The notes beneath the pieces were generated by a model that had not been told where the DNA came from, did not search any database, and saw only the letters and a program-made list of their open reading frames with translations. From Bacteroidales bacterium (GTDB taxonomy: Bacteria > Bacteroidota > Bacteroidia > Bacteroidales > JAFGXI01): a stretch of DNA of 64,000 bases. The position numbers and the translations under genes are program-made. Each line of letters opens with the position of its first letter. Positions within the stretch are counted from its first letter, which is position 1. Positions 26,269 to 36,065 of the stretch are shown piece by piece. The stretch spans positions 22,648 to 86,647 of the forward strand of contig JAFGXI010000009.1 of the NCBI GenBank assembly GCA_016936665.1, in the 5' to 3' direction.

Positions 26269-28149
26269 ATGATAGACAATTATATATTTTCCGGGATTGG
26301 ACATGCATTTGGTGAATACGAAATTGATAATGCCACGCTCGAAAAAGCCATTCAAACAGAATATTTAGACGCATTCAATCAAAAAAGAATTGAGTCGGGA
26401 GAAAGTTTTCAGAAATACAGAAAATCTCACCCAAAGGCATCGGCTTTCGATTTTATGGCTGAATATAAAATGGGCTTCAAAACACGTAATCATGTGGTGC
26501 CGTTTCCTCCCAACCGATCTAAATATAAATCGGCAGCCAATGCTCTAGATTTGGCCGTCGATGCTGTACAAATGGCATTAGACGACGCTGGCATACACCC
26601 CGAACATATAGGCGCATGGTTGGTAAGTACTGCAACGCCACATGAACAAGCACCTGGGATTGCTGAAACTTTAAAAGCATATTTTGTCCATTTCGATAAT
26701 ACTTGCGAAACTATGACTCTCCATTCGGCTTGTGGCGGGTTCAACTACAACTTAGAAAGAGCATTAATTTACCTCAAACAACACCCTGAGGCCGAACACG
26801 TTGTGGTTTGTCATACCGAAGTGATGTCAGAATTATTGGTCGACACTACCGAATTTGTTCCATACGTGACCTTCGCCGATGGTGCGGCGGCTGTTATTTT
26901 ATCGAGAATACAATCCGAAGATAAAGAAGGCTTGCTCGATATTGTAAATTACGAAGATCCGCAGATGATAAACTTTTTAGGAGCCACGCCAAAGGGTAGA
27001 ATGTATATGCAAGCAGGAATCATAAAAGACAGAGCTACTGAAAATTTAGTAAGAAATAGTAGAGAGTTGCTAAGTCGCTATCAACTTAAAGTAGAAGATA
27101 TCGATTTAATGATTCCTCATCAAACGGGCAATGCTATTGTTCACGGAGTCGTTGAAGCACTTAAAATTGATACTTCCAAAGTATATCAAGAAGTTCAATA
27201 CCGACATGGCAATTTATCCGGAGCATCCATCCCGGCATCCATCAGTTTATTGAAAAAAGATAATCGCTGGAAAAAAGGCGATTTGGTTTTAACTGCTACA
27301 GCAGGTTTAGGAGGCGAAAATGGAGCTTTTTTATATAAAATACCTCAAAAAAATCCAAAACACGAGCATTTGCCAATATTAAAAGGTAAAACAGCTGTGG
27401 TTACAGGAGCAAGTGGAGGTATCGGGTTCGAAGTTGCCAAAATTTTAGCCGAACGTGGCTGTAATTTGATTTTACAGTATAAAACACAATCGGAAGATTT
27501 AAAAAAATATGCTCCCATTTGGGAGAAAGAATTTGGTGTCGAAATAGAATTAATGGAAGTCGATTTTGCCAGCGAGTTTGCCACATTAACTATGGCGGAT
27601 ACAATTTTAAAAAAGCACCAATCTATAAACTATATTGTTCATACAGCAGCCACAACAGGAAGCTTAAAAAGAGCTACAGAAGTTAGTTCTAAAGAATTCG
27701 ATAAAGTGTTTCAAATCAACCAATGGTCTCCAATTGTACTCACTCAAAAATTATTTCCAATTTTAAAAGAAACGATTTTATACGTTGGCTCTGTTGCCGA
27801 AGATGCTGAGTTTTCCGGCTCAGTAGCTTATGTGGCATCGAAAAGAGGCTTGCATGGCTTTGCAGGAAGTTTCGCTCCGGAAGCTGCTAAAAAAGGATTG
27901 AAAAGCATATACTATATGCCAGGCATGGTCGATGGAGGTATGGCTAAATATTTAGATGAGTATCAGATTCAAGCAAGCTTAATGGCTATCAAACAAAAGC
28001 AAGCGACACCACTCGATGTAATAGCAACCCGAATAGCACAATCCTTATATATCCCAAAAGTTTCAGGAACTTATAATCATTACGAAGATGTGCTAACCGT
28101 ACGTCGAGATAGTTACCAAGGCGATAATATTCATTATAGCATACAATAG
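26269..28149 (+). CDS. Ketosynthase III (FabH/DarB-like) fused to a short-chain ketoreductase
   Basis: Two domains in one 626-residue chain. Residues 1 to about 365 are a thiolase-fold KAS III with the full Cys-His-Asn triad: HSACGGFN (Cys about 155), IPHQTGNA (His about 284), RHGNLSGAS (Asn about 318). Residues about 370-620 are an SDR ketoreductase with VVTGASGGIGFE (cofactor glycines), VDFAS, and the YVASK pair (Tyr about 521, Lys about 525). The fusion would condense an acyl unit and reduce the resulting ketone on one protein. It is immediately followed, without a spacer, by an FAD oxidoreductase gene. Confidence 0.88.
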   Translation: MIDNYIFSGIGHAFGEYEIDNATLEKAIQTEYLDAFNQKRIESGESFQKYRKSHPKASAFDFMAEYKMGFKTRNHVVPFPPNRSKYKSAANALDLAVDAVQMALDDAGIHPEHIGAWLVSTATPHEQAPGIAETLKAYFVHFDNTCETMTLHSACGGFNYNLERALIYLKQHPEAEHVVVCHTEVMSELLVDTTEFVPYVTFADGAAAVILSRIQSEDKEGLLDIVNYEDPQMINFLGATPKGRMYMQAGIIKDRATENLVRNSRELLSRYQLKVEDIDLMIPHQTGNAIVHGVVEALKIDTSKVYQEVQYRHGNLSGASIPASISLLKKDNRWKKGDLVLTATAGLGGENGAFLYKIPQKNPKHEHLPILKGKTAVVTGASGGIGFEVAKILAERGCNLILQYKTQSEDLKKYAPIWEKEFGVEIELMEVDFASEFATLTMADTILKKHQSINYIVHTAATTGSLKRATEVSSKEFDKVFQINQWSPIVLTQKLFPILKETILYVGSVAEDAEFSGSVAYVASKRGLHGFAGSFAPEAAKKGLKSIYYMPGMVDGGMAKYLDEYQIQASLMAIKQKQATPLDVIATRIAQSLYIPKVSGTYNHYEDVLTVRRDSYQGDNIHYSIQ

Positions 28150-29637
28150 ATGGCTAAACCTTACGATTTTGTAATTATTGGAGCAGGCATCAGTGGATTG
28201 TCTTTGGCCTCTATCTTGAGCAAAGAGGGATTTCGTGTAGCATTGGTAGAAAAAAACCGTTTCTTGGGAGGTAATTTGTCATCATTTAAAAAAGAAGGCG
28301 TTATTTTCGATACCGGCATACATTATACCGGCGGGTTCGATGACGGTAGAATATTGGATATTTTCTTCAAATACCTGGGCATCAGATCAAAAATTCAGCT
28401 AAAACGACAAGATTTACATTGCTTCGACGAAGTCCAGATTAATGAAGATAAGTTTGAATTTGCTCAAGGATATGATTTACATATCGATAAAATGTGCAAT
28501 TACTTTCCCCAATATTGCAAGCAAATAAAAGACTATTACAACGAAATTGTCAAATATGGGAGTTTAACAGACATTGATTCCATCTTTTCAAAAGTCATTA
28601 ATTTTGAGTCTTTATCCATAGGTGTTTATAAAAAGGTCTTTCAAACCATAGGTAACGAAAGAATTACAAATATTCTAACGGCAACCAATGCTTTATATGC
28701 CGGAAAGAAAGGAATTACGCCATTTGTAATTCATGCACATGTACTTGATGCATATATTAATGACTCATGGAAATTTGTAGGTGGTGGACAGCATTTAGCC
28801 GATGCTATGGCTGAATTAATAGAAGCCAACGGAGGTAAAATATTTAAAGGTTCTGCTGCAACAACTTTTAATTTCGACGACAGAAATATTAAATCGGTAA
28901 GTTTGTCTGATGGAGAGTGTGTTGAAGGCAGACGATTTATAAGTACTTTACACCCTCAAGTTACTTTAAAAATGCTACCTGAACAACAATGGAGAAAAAG
29001 CACTGTCGATCGCATCCAAAGTATTCCCAATACAATGGGGATGTTTTCTCTATATTTAGTAATGAAGCCCAAAAGCTTCCAGTACATCAATCATAATATT
29101 TATCATTTCGAACATTACGACACATGGATGGCCGAAAGATACGATCCCAATAAGTGGCCCGAATCGTTTTTAATATACAGCCAAGTGAACGACCCTAACC
29201 AAGAGTATGCCGATGGAATTGTGGTAATGACTTATATGGATTACAGCGAAGTTACACAATGGAGCGGTTTAAGGATAAATAATCGTGGCGAAGCTTATCA
29301 AGCATTTAAAAATGAGAAAACAGAACTATTACTAAAAAAAGTAGAACGATCATACCCGGGTATAAGAGCAAAAATACAAACCGTATATAGTTCAACACCT
29401 GTAACTTACGAAAGTTATTACAACATGCCAGAAGGAGCAAGTTACGGTATACAACGAAATTGCAACGATCCCATTATTAACACATTAATGTCTGTTACAA
29501 AAACTCCCAATCTTTTTCTAGCCGGACAAAGCGTAAGCATTCACGGTCTATTTGGTGTTATTGTTGGCTCGGTAATTTTAGCCAGTTATTTTATTGGTAA
29601 AGAACACTTAATTAATAAACTTAATCAAACTACTTAA
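28150..29637 (+). CDS. FAD-dependent phytoene-desaturase/retinol-saturase-like oxidoreductase
   Basis: The 495-residue product starts with the FAD-binding dinucleotide fold DFVIIGAGISGLSLASILSK and the acidic-to-glycine pattern ALVEKNRFLGGNL. It ends with NLFLAGQSVSIHGLFGVIVG, the CrtI/retinol-saturase C-terminal FAD contact. This family acts on polyenes or fatty chains, adding or removing double bonds. It starts on the base after the stop of the KAS III-KR gene and ends 6 bp before the C45 gene, so the three encode one pathway. Confidence 0.86.
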   Translation: MAKPYDFVIIGAGISGLSLASILSKEGFRVALVEKNRFLGGNLSSFKKEGVIFDTGIHYTGGFDDGRILDIFFKYLGIRSKIQLKRQDLHCFDEVQINEDKFEFAQGYDLHIDKMCNYFPQYCKQIKDYYNEIVKYGSLTDIDSIFSKVINFESLSIGVYKKVFQTIGNERITNILTATNALYAGKKGITPFVIHAHVLDAYINDSWKFVGGGQHLADAMAELIEANGGKIFKGSAATTFNFDDRNIKSVSLSDGECVEGRRFISTLHPQVTLKMLPEQQWRKSTVDRIQSIPNTMGMFSLYLVMKPKSFQYINHNIYHFEHYDTWMAERYDPNKWPESFLIYSQVNDPNQEYADGIVVMTYMDYSEVTQWSGLRINNRGEAYQAFKNEKTELLLKKVERSYPGIRAKIQTVYSSTPVTYESYYNMPEGASYGIQRNCNDPIINTLMSVTKTPNLFLAGQSVSIHGLFGVIVGSVILASYFIGKEHLINKLNQTT

Positions 29638-29643
29638 ACAGTT

Positions 29644-31314
29644 ATGAAACGCCTTTGGAAGTGGTTACGCAATATTTTTATCATACTCATTCTATTGATT
29701 TTGGGTCTTTTAACTTATGCATATTTTAGAATTCAGATTGATGAACCGATTTTAGAAGATCGTTCCGCTTTTAATTTGGAACGGCATGCCACAGACGATA
29801 GTGCTTGGACTTGTCAAGGCGATTGGCTTCGAGAAGATGCCTCCGGCTTATATGAAATGCATATTTCCGGAAGCCCTTTAGAATTAGGAGTAAAACATGG
29901 TCTGTTGGCAAAGGAGTTGATTGCTTATCAAGAAGATGCTTTTGTGGCAGAGATTAAAAATAAAATTCCATCCGACTTTTACCTTGGATTTTTAAAATAT
30001 TTTATAGGTTGGTTCAATCGCGATATGACAGATTATGTGCCACGCGAAAATCAGCTTGAGATTTATGGTGTTTCGCAATATACCGATGAACAATACGATT
30101 TTATCGCTCCTAAATACCAAAGAATATTAAATTATCATGGAGCGCACGATATTGGCCATGCACTTCAAAATATGAATTTAGTGGCTTGTACCGCTTTCGG
30201 TGTTTGGGACAGCATGTCGGCAGATGGGCAGCTAATGATAGGAAGAAATTTCGATTTTTATGTAGGTGATCAGTTTGCCGAGAAAAAGATCGTTGCTTTT
30301 GTCGAACCAAATAAAGGTTATCGTTTTATGTTTATCACTTGGGGTGGATTAACAGGAGTGGTTTCCGGGATGAACGACGCTGGCTTAAGTATTACACTCA
30401 ATTCTGCTAAATCCGATATTCCAACAGCAGCATATACTCCGGTTTCTATAGTGGCACGACAAATTCTTCAGCATTGTTCTACCATCGACGAAGCTTTTGC
30501 TAAAGCAAAAACGTTCAAAACGTTTGTATCTGAGAGCTTTTATATCGGATCGGCCAAAGATAGAAAAGCGGCCATTATAGAGAAATCGCCCGACACCTTG
30601 GCATTGTACACAACAAGTAAAAATCACTTGAGCTTAACCAATCATTTCCAATCCGAGGTTTTTAAAAACGATCTTTTAAACATAGAAAATATTGCAGAAA
30701 GCGCATCGATGTATCGATTGCAAAGGGTTGAAGAATTACTTGCCTATCAAGATTCTTTTGGGGTTGCCGATTTTGCTCGTTTATTGAGAGACCAGAAAGG
30801 GTTACACAATGCAGATATTGGTTTTTGCAACGAAAAAGCCATTAATCAACTTATTGCACACCATAGTATTATATTTAAACCCGAAAGCCAGCAAGTGTGG
30901 GTTTCGACTCATCCTTTTCAGTTAGGCGAATATATTTGTTACGATTTAAATAAAGTGTGGTCGGGACAAGCAGATTACAAAACCAATTTACATATCGACT
31001 CGTTAAAGATCGATGCCGATCCATTTCTATTTACAAAAGCATTTGAGGAAACCCAAATGTACAGAAAAGGGGCAAAAGCTATACAGAAAGCCAGCTCAAA
31101 TGGCGAAGAAATTGAACCCTACTTTATTGAAAAATTTCTTCAGTCCAATCCAAAGTTTTTTCATGTGTACAAAGTTGTAGGCGATTATTATGCCTCAAAA
31201 GGGATGAAAGAAAAAGCGATAAGCACCTACGAAAAAGCTTTTTTATGTGAGTTTCCGCGTATTATCGATAAAACCGACATCGAAGAAAGCATAGCGAAAC
31301 TTAAGGAGAAATAG
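29644..31314 (+). CDS. C45-family N-terminal-nucleophile acyltransferase/hydrolase
   Basis: Family of penicillin acyltransferase-like enzymes that mature by self-cleavage before an internal Cys. The 556-residue product has an N-terminal hydrophobic segment (about residues 10-28) that anchors or exports it, then HISGSPLELGVKHGLLAKEL, and CTAFGVWDSMSADGQ with the likely catalytic Cys182, then IGRNFDF, WGGLTGVVSGMNDAGLS and ITLN. The C-terminus has a TPR-like tail (DYYASKGMKEKAISTYEKAF). Its periplasmic placement suggests a late acylation or deacylation step for the lipid made by its two upstream partners. Confidence 0.84.
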   Translation: MKRLWKWLRNIFIILILLILGLLTYAYFRIQIDEPILEDRSAFNLERHATDDSAWTCQGDWLREDASGLYEMHISGSPLELGVKHGLLAKELIAYQEDAFVAEIKNKIPSDFYLGFLKYFIGWFNRDMTDYVPRENQLEIYGVSQYTDEQYDFIAPKYQRILNYHGAHDIGHALQNMNLVACTAFGVWDSMSADGQLMIGRNFDFYVGDQFAEKKIVAFVEPNKGYRFMFITWGGLTGVVSGMNDAGLSITLNSAKSDIPTAAYTPVSIVARQILQHCSTIDEAFAKAKTFKTFVSESFYIGSAKDRKAAIIEKSPDTLALYTTSKNHLSLTNHFQSEVFKNDLLNIENIAESASMYRLQRVEELLAYQDSFGVADFARLLRDQKGLHNADIGFCNEKAINQLIAHHSIIFKPESQQVWVSTHPFQLGEYICYDLNKVWSGQADYKTNLHIDSLKIDADPFLFTKAFEETQMYRKGAKAIQKASSNGEEIEPYFIEKFLQSNPKFFHVYKVVGDYYASKGMKEKAISTYEKAFLCEFPRIIDKTDIEESIAKLKEK

Positions 31315-31339
31315 CACAAAAACAAGATTAATAACCTGC

Positions 31340-32707
31340 TTAGTCTACTTTTTTAACGATAATACGACCATCTTTTAAATGTATTTCGAAATTCTCTTTA
31401 AGGTTTAATTCCGAATGCCCATCAACGAATCTTTGATGCTGATTAACCATCGCAAACCCTCGTTCTAAAATTCGTTCGGGACTTAATACATGTACCAAAT
31501 GTTCTGCTTGTTGTAAACGGTCTTTAGCTTGGTTCAAACTTGTTTTTATACGCGAAAAAACAGCCGTTTGAGTGTCGGATATTTGGATGCTCTCTTGTTG
31601 GAAATAACGAGATATTGCATTCCTTGTTTTAAGCTCTATATGCCTAACTTTACTTTGCTCAGTCTGATTTCTAAATTGGATAGAATGCTGCAAAAGCGTC
31701 CATTTCAATTTCAAAAGATGAGATTTATCTTTTAATAAATCACTTGTATTATTTTGTAAGGCACGAATAGTTTCCTGTAAATTTTCGTTTTGAGCGGTCA
31801 ACATTTGCCGACTTGCTAAAGCAATATCTTCGGATAATTGGTCGAGTGCATTTTCGAAAACATTACATTGCTCAATTAAAAAAGCGGCCACTGCTGTTGG
31901 TGTTTTAAACGATTGATAAGCCACCATGTCGGCAATAGACTCGTCCCTCTCATGACCTATTCCTGTAAGAACTGGCAATGGAAACTGTGTTATATGAAAC
32001 ACCAATTCGTAATCGTCGAACGCCTTTAAGTCCAACTTTGCCCCTCCACCTCTAATGATTACCACCACATCAAAGTCATTTATTTTTTGGTAAATCTTTT
32101 CTAATGCACTAACCACAGAAGAAGCTGCGTTCTGTCCCTGCATTTGTGCATCGAATAACTCCCATTTAAAAATATAAGCCGAAACATTTTGCTCAAGTTG
32201 ATGAATAAAATCACCAAAACCGGCAGCCGTTGAAGAAGAAATAATTGCAATGCGTTGTATCACTCCGGGTAAAAAAGTGTCTTTGTTCATATCGATTACC
32301 CCATCCTCTTCTAGCTTGCGAATAATTTTTTGTTTTTCGATTTGCAACTCTCCAACGGTGTATGCCGGATCGATATCTTTAACATTTAGACTTATACCAT
32401 ACAGCTCATGAAATTCAACCGATACTTTAAGCGATACTTTAATTCCGGATTGAAAAGGCATTCCGGTAGTTGTTTCGAAGTACGGTTTTAATAAGCGGAA
32501 AGTACTGCTCCAAATCGTTGCTCTGGCTTTAGCTACCAATTGTGTAGCCTGTTTTTCGGCTAACTCAATATAGCAGTGCCCATTTCTATTTTCCATTACC
32601 TCATTTAGTTCTGCATGCACCCATACGTAGTCGTTAAAATTAATTTCTAACGCTGTTTTAATCGACTGCTGCAATGCTAACAAGGAAATACTTTCTGTAT
32701 GACTCAT
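31340..32707 (-). CDS. xseA: Exodeoxyribonuclease VII large subunit
   Basis: The 455-residue product shows the XseA pattern: N-terminal OB-fold (VWVHAELNEV, GHCYIELAEK), the catalytic-core phrases IAIISSSTAAGFGDF, VVIIRGGGAKLDLKAFDDYEL and PVLTGIGHERDESIADMVAYQSFKTPTA, a long coiled-coil helix (about residues 260-400) and a C-terminal strand ERILERGFAMV. It is somewhat longer than the E. coli protein is in its coiled coil, as usual in Bacteroidota. The small subunit gene xseB is not adjacent. It is convergent with the C45 gene. Confidence 0.95.
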   Translation of the reverse strand: MSHTESISLLALQQSIKTALEINFNDYVWVHAELNEVMENRNGHCYIELAEKQATQLVAKARATIWSSTFRLLKPYFETTTGMPFQSGIKVSLKVSVEFHELYGISLNVKDIDPAYTVGELQIEKQKIIRKLEEDGVIDMNKDTFLPGVIQRIAIISSSTAAGFGDFIHQLEQNVSAYIFKWELFDAQMQGQNAASSVVSALEKIYQKINDFDVVVIIRGGGAKLDLKAFDDYELVFHITQFPLPVLTGIGHERDESIADMVAYQSFKTPTAVAAFLIEQCNVFENALDQLSEDIALASRQMLTAQNENLQETIRALQNNTSDLLKDKSHLLKLKWTLLQHSIQFRNQTEQSKVRHIELKTRNAISRYFQQESIQISDTQTAVFSRIKTSLNQAKDRLQQAEHLVHVLSPERILERGFAMVNQHQRFVDGHSELNLKENFEIHLKDGRIIVKKVD

Positions 32708-32854
32708 CCTTCAAAAATAAATAAATATGCTGATTTAAATATTGCTGTTCTATATATTGTAAATCTGTAATTTTTTGATAAACATCTACATAGATAAACA
32801 AATTAATTTCATAAGAACAAAAGAAAATACTTTCTTTGAAGAAAATTTTAAACA

Positions 32855-34687
32855 ATGCTTAACAATTCATCTATCCATTCGTTTTCTATTCCGGTGATGG
32901 GCATCGGTTATACAATAAACAGTGCCATAAAAGTTGCTCCACTAGGTATTTCTTCTGTATTATCTTTAGTCGACGATATATTAATCGAAAAAATGCGAGA
33001 ACTTCACAGCATGGAATTCAAACTCCCTTTTCAGCCTATTTCAACAAAAATTGAAGATTATAGGGCTAAAAGAATTACAGCTTATCTCGACATGTTAGAC
33101 GATATTGTAAAAGGGAAGCTAGAAGATGTGAAAGACTCTATTGCTAACAAAAAAAAGGAGCTTCACGATTATTTCAATTTATTACCAAACTACTCTAAAC
33201 TAAAGGAAGATTTTATTTCGTTAGTTGATAAAAATGTCGACTTAAAAAAAATAAAAACTTGGCTCGACCAAAACATCAGTGCAGGCTCTATCGATGTTAA
33301 TATTATGACCAAGCTAAACAAAGTCAACTATAAGAATGGTGAAGCTTTGCCACAAGAACACAACGATGCTTTTTCTGCCCTTAGAGGGTTTGCCAAAAGT
33401 AAATTGGAATCTTCTGTCGTATTTTCGGCAGGAATGAACTTAAATTTATACAGCTACATCGAAAAGTTTAAAGACTTCTATCCCGATAAAGATGGACATA
33501 TCAAGAAAAAAATCATTCTAAAAGTTAGCGATATAAGATCTGCTGTTGTGCAAGGTCAAATATTAGCTAAAAAAGGTTTATGGGTTTCGGAGTACAGAAT
33601 AGAATCGGGGCTTAACTGTGGCGGGCATGCATTTGCTACCAATGGTTTATTAATGGGTCCTATTTTGGAAAGTTTTAAAACCAATTTTCAATCGTTAAAA
33701 CAAAATACACAAAACTTACTCAAAGAAGCTTTAAAAGCGAAAAAACAAGCTGTTCCTGAGCAAGATTTAAACTTAAAAATTACAGCCCAAGGTGGCGTAG
33801 GAACACATCAAGAACATCAGTTTTTATTAGACCATTACAATCTAGATTCTGTAGGTTGGGGCTCTCCATTTTTATTAGTGCCGGAAGCTTCTACCATCGA
33901 CCATAACACTGCTGAGCTCCTGGCCGATGCCAAAGAAAATGACTTATACCTTAGCGACATTTCTCCATTAGGCGTAAAGTTTAACTCGCTCCGACAAAAC
34001 ACAAAAGACATTGAAAAGCAACTCCTTATAGATATTGGCGAACCGGGATCTAACTGCCCCAAACGATATTTAGTTTCGAACACTGAATTTTCTGAACGTT
34101 CTTTGTGTACTGCATCGAGAGCCTATCAAAAGAAAAAAATTCAAGAACTCGATTTAAAGCGACTCTCATCGGTAGAGTATCACCATCAATATAAAAAGAT
34201 AACAGAAAAATCTTGCATCTGTGTAGGACTTGGAACTACTGCGCTTATTGCAAATCAGTTAGATACAAAAATCGAAGGCAGTGGCGTATCGGTTTGTCCG
34301 GGGCCAAATATTGCTTACTTCAACAAAATCACCACTCTAAAAGCTATGGTCGGACATATCTATGGCCGAAATAATTTAATAGATCACCCACGCAGGCCAC
34401 ATATGTTTATGAAAGAACTTAAAATGTATGTCGATTACTTTAAAGAAAAAGTAGAATCGTTGGAATGGCCACTTGACAAAAGTGATTCAAAATGGCTCGA
34501 ATCTTTCGAACAAAACATGAAAGAAGGTATTGCTTATTATAAAGATCTCTTTACAAAATATAGTGCGCATTATTCCAATATTATTCAAGATGTCTTTGAA
34601 GACCTGCACGAGCACGAAATCAATTTTAATAAGTTGACTCAAAAAATCAGTCAGCATCAACCAAAAACGGTATCAATTTTAAAATAA
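32855..34687 (+). CDS. Uncharacterised FMN-barrel-like protein with conserved cysteines
   Basis: The 610-residue product starts with IPVMGIGYTINSAIKVAPLGI, resembling the first strand of nitronate monooxygenase or PfaD-like TIM barrels. After a long helical insertion (about residues 50-205) it shows NCGGHAFATNGLL (about 253-265, with the GGH phosphate motif), KITAQGGVGTHQEHQFLL (about 308-325) and GWGSPFLLVPEA, all matching FMN-barrel loops. A set of cysteines then appears (SNCPKRYL, LCTASRAY, KSCICVG, VCPGPN), which could bind an iron-sulfur cluster. No exact function can be named. It is divergent from xseA and stands alone. Confidence 0.55.
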   Translation: MLNNSSIHSFSIPVMGIGYTINSAIKVAPLGISSVLSLVDDILIEKMRELHSMEFKLPFQPISTKIEDYRAKRITAYLDMLDDIVKGKLEDVKDSIANKKKELHDYFNLLPNYSKLKEDFISLVDKNVDLKKIKTWLDQNISAGSIDVNIMTKLNKVNYKNGEALPQEHNDAFSALRGFAKSKLESSVVFSAGMNLNLYSYIEKFKDFYPDKDGHIKKKIILKVSDIRSAVVQGQILAKKGLWVSEYRIESGLNCGGHAFATNGLLMGPILESFKTNFQSLKQNTQNLLKEALKAKKQAVPEQDLNLKITAQGGVGTHQEHQFLLDHYNLDSVGWGSPFLLVPEASTIDHNTAELLADAKENDLYLSDISPLGVKFNSLRQNTKDIEKQLLIDIGEPGSNCPKRYLVSNTEFSERSLCTASRAYQKKKIQELDLKRLSSVEYHHQYKKITEKSCICVGLGTTALIANQLDTKIEGSGVSVCPGPNIAYFNKITTLKAMVGHIYGRNNLIDHPRRPHMFMKELKMYVDYFKEKVESLEWPLDKSDSKWLESFEQNMKEGIAYYKDLFTKYSAHYSNIIQDVFEDLHEHEINFNKLTQKISQHQPKTVSILK

Positions 34688-34714
34688 AAGTCGCTAAGAA
34701 TGAGCCATGTTTTA

Positions 34715-34722
34715 TACTTTTG
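34715..34722 (+). promoter_or_regulatory. -7 promoter box of purD
   Basis: TACTTTTG, 19 bp before the purD ATG at 34742. It lies downstream of the alternative ATG at 34700, which supports the shorter start. Confidence 0.55.
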
Positions 34723-34741
34723 TAAAAAACATGAAAAACAA

Positions 34742-36022
34742 ATGAACATTCTAATTTTAGGCTCAGGGGGTAGAGAACATGCTATTGGTTGGAAAGTGGC
34801 ACAAAGCGAGCTTGTATCGCAGCTTTACTTTGCTCCGGGAAATGCTGGTACACAATTGATTGGGCAAAACATTAATGTAGATCCGGAAAATTTTGAGGCT
34901 CTCAAACAAGTTGTTCTAGAAAAGCAAATTGAACTGGTCGTTGTTGGTCCCGAAGCACCCTTAGTTGCTGGAGTTGTCGATTTTTTCAAAAAAAATATCG
35001 ATTTAAAAAATGTTCGAATTGTAGGGCCGTCTGCCGAAGCGGCTCAGCTTGAGGGTTCAAAAGATTATGCCAAAGCATTTATGCAACGACATAACATCCC
35101 AACGGCAAGATATAAAAGTGTTCAAACTCAAAATTTAGACGAAGCCTATTTGTTTTTAGAATCACTGAAGGCGCCCTATGTTTTGAAGGCCGATGGCTTA
35201 GCAGCAGGTAAAGGTGTTTTAATCATCGATAGCCTTGAAGAAGCAAAGCATGAGTTAAAAGCAATGTTAGACGGAAAGTTTGGAGCGGCCAGCCAAACAG
35301 TTGTTATCGAAGAATTTTTATCGGGCATTGAGCTTTCTGTTTTTGTACTTACCGATGGCCAATCTTACTTAACACTTCCCGAAGCCAAAGATTATAAAAG
35401 AATTGGCGAAGGCGACACCGGGTTAAACACAGGAGGCATGGGTGCTATTTCTCCGGTTCCGTTTGCCGACAAAACATTTATGGATAAAGTGGAAACTCAA
35501 ATTATTCAACCTACTATCGAAGGCTTTAAAAAAGATCGACTCGACTATACCGGCTTTGTGTTTATTGGCTTAATGAACGTCGAAGGCGAACCTTATGTAA
35601 TTGAATATAACGTAAGAATGGGCGACCCCGAAACAGAGGTTGTCATGCCTAGAATAGCATCGGATATAGTACCGCTTTTAATGGCCGCAGCCGATCAAAC
35701 GCTCGATCAAAAATCCATCGATTTCCACAACGATTATGCTTGCACAGTTATGTTGGTTTCCGGCGGTTATCCCGAAGCTTACGAAAAAGGATTTGAAATA
35801 TTGGAGAGTGAAAACTGCACAGATTCAATCGTTTTTCATGCCGGCACCTCAGAAAAAGACGGACAAATTGTTACTGCAGGAGGTAGAGTCATTGCGATAA
35901 GCTCAATTGCAGCATCGATGGACAAAGCTCTTGATTTTTCTTTTAAAAACGCTGAGCGCATTCAATTCAGAAAAAAATACTATCGAAAAGATATTGGAGA
36001 AGACCTAAAGCAATACTTATAA
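34742..36022 (+). CDS. purD: Phosphoribosylamine-glycine ligase
   Basis: ATP-grasp enzyme for the second step of purine synthesis. The start at 34742 (MNILILGSGGREHAIGWKVA) matches the family N-terminus exactly; the frame opens earlier at 34700 but the promoter box lies inside that extension. The 426-residue product has VVGPEAPLVAGVVD, KADGLAAGKGVLI (ATP-grasp loop), GDTGLNTGGMGAISPVP and EYNVRMGDPETEVVMPR. It is followed by a membrane protein gene 43 bp downstream. Confidence 0.97.
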   Translation: MNILILGSGGREHAIGWKVAQSELVSQLYFAPGNAGTQLIGQNINVDPENFEALKQVVLEKQIELVVVGPEAPLVAGVVDFFKKNIDLKNVRIVGPSAEAAQLEGSKDYAKAFMQRHNIPTARYKSVQTQNLDEAYLFLESLKAPYVLKADGLAAGKGVLIIDSLEEAKHELKAMLDGKFGAASQTVVIEEFLSGIELSVFVLTDGQSYLTLPEAKDYKRIGEGDTGLNTGGMGAISPVPFADKTFMDKVETQIIQPTIEGFKKDRLDYTGFVFIGLMNVEGEPYVIEYNVRMGDPETEVVMPRIASDIVPLLMAAADQTLDQKSIDFHNDYACTVMLVSGGYPEAYEKGFEILESENCTDSIVFHAGTSEKDGQIVTAGGRVIAISSIAASMDKALDFSFKNAERIQFRKKYYRKDIGEDLKQYL

Positions 36023-36065
36023 AAAATTTGTACCTTGCTTAACTAACAATTAACATTCAACGCAA

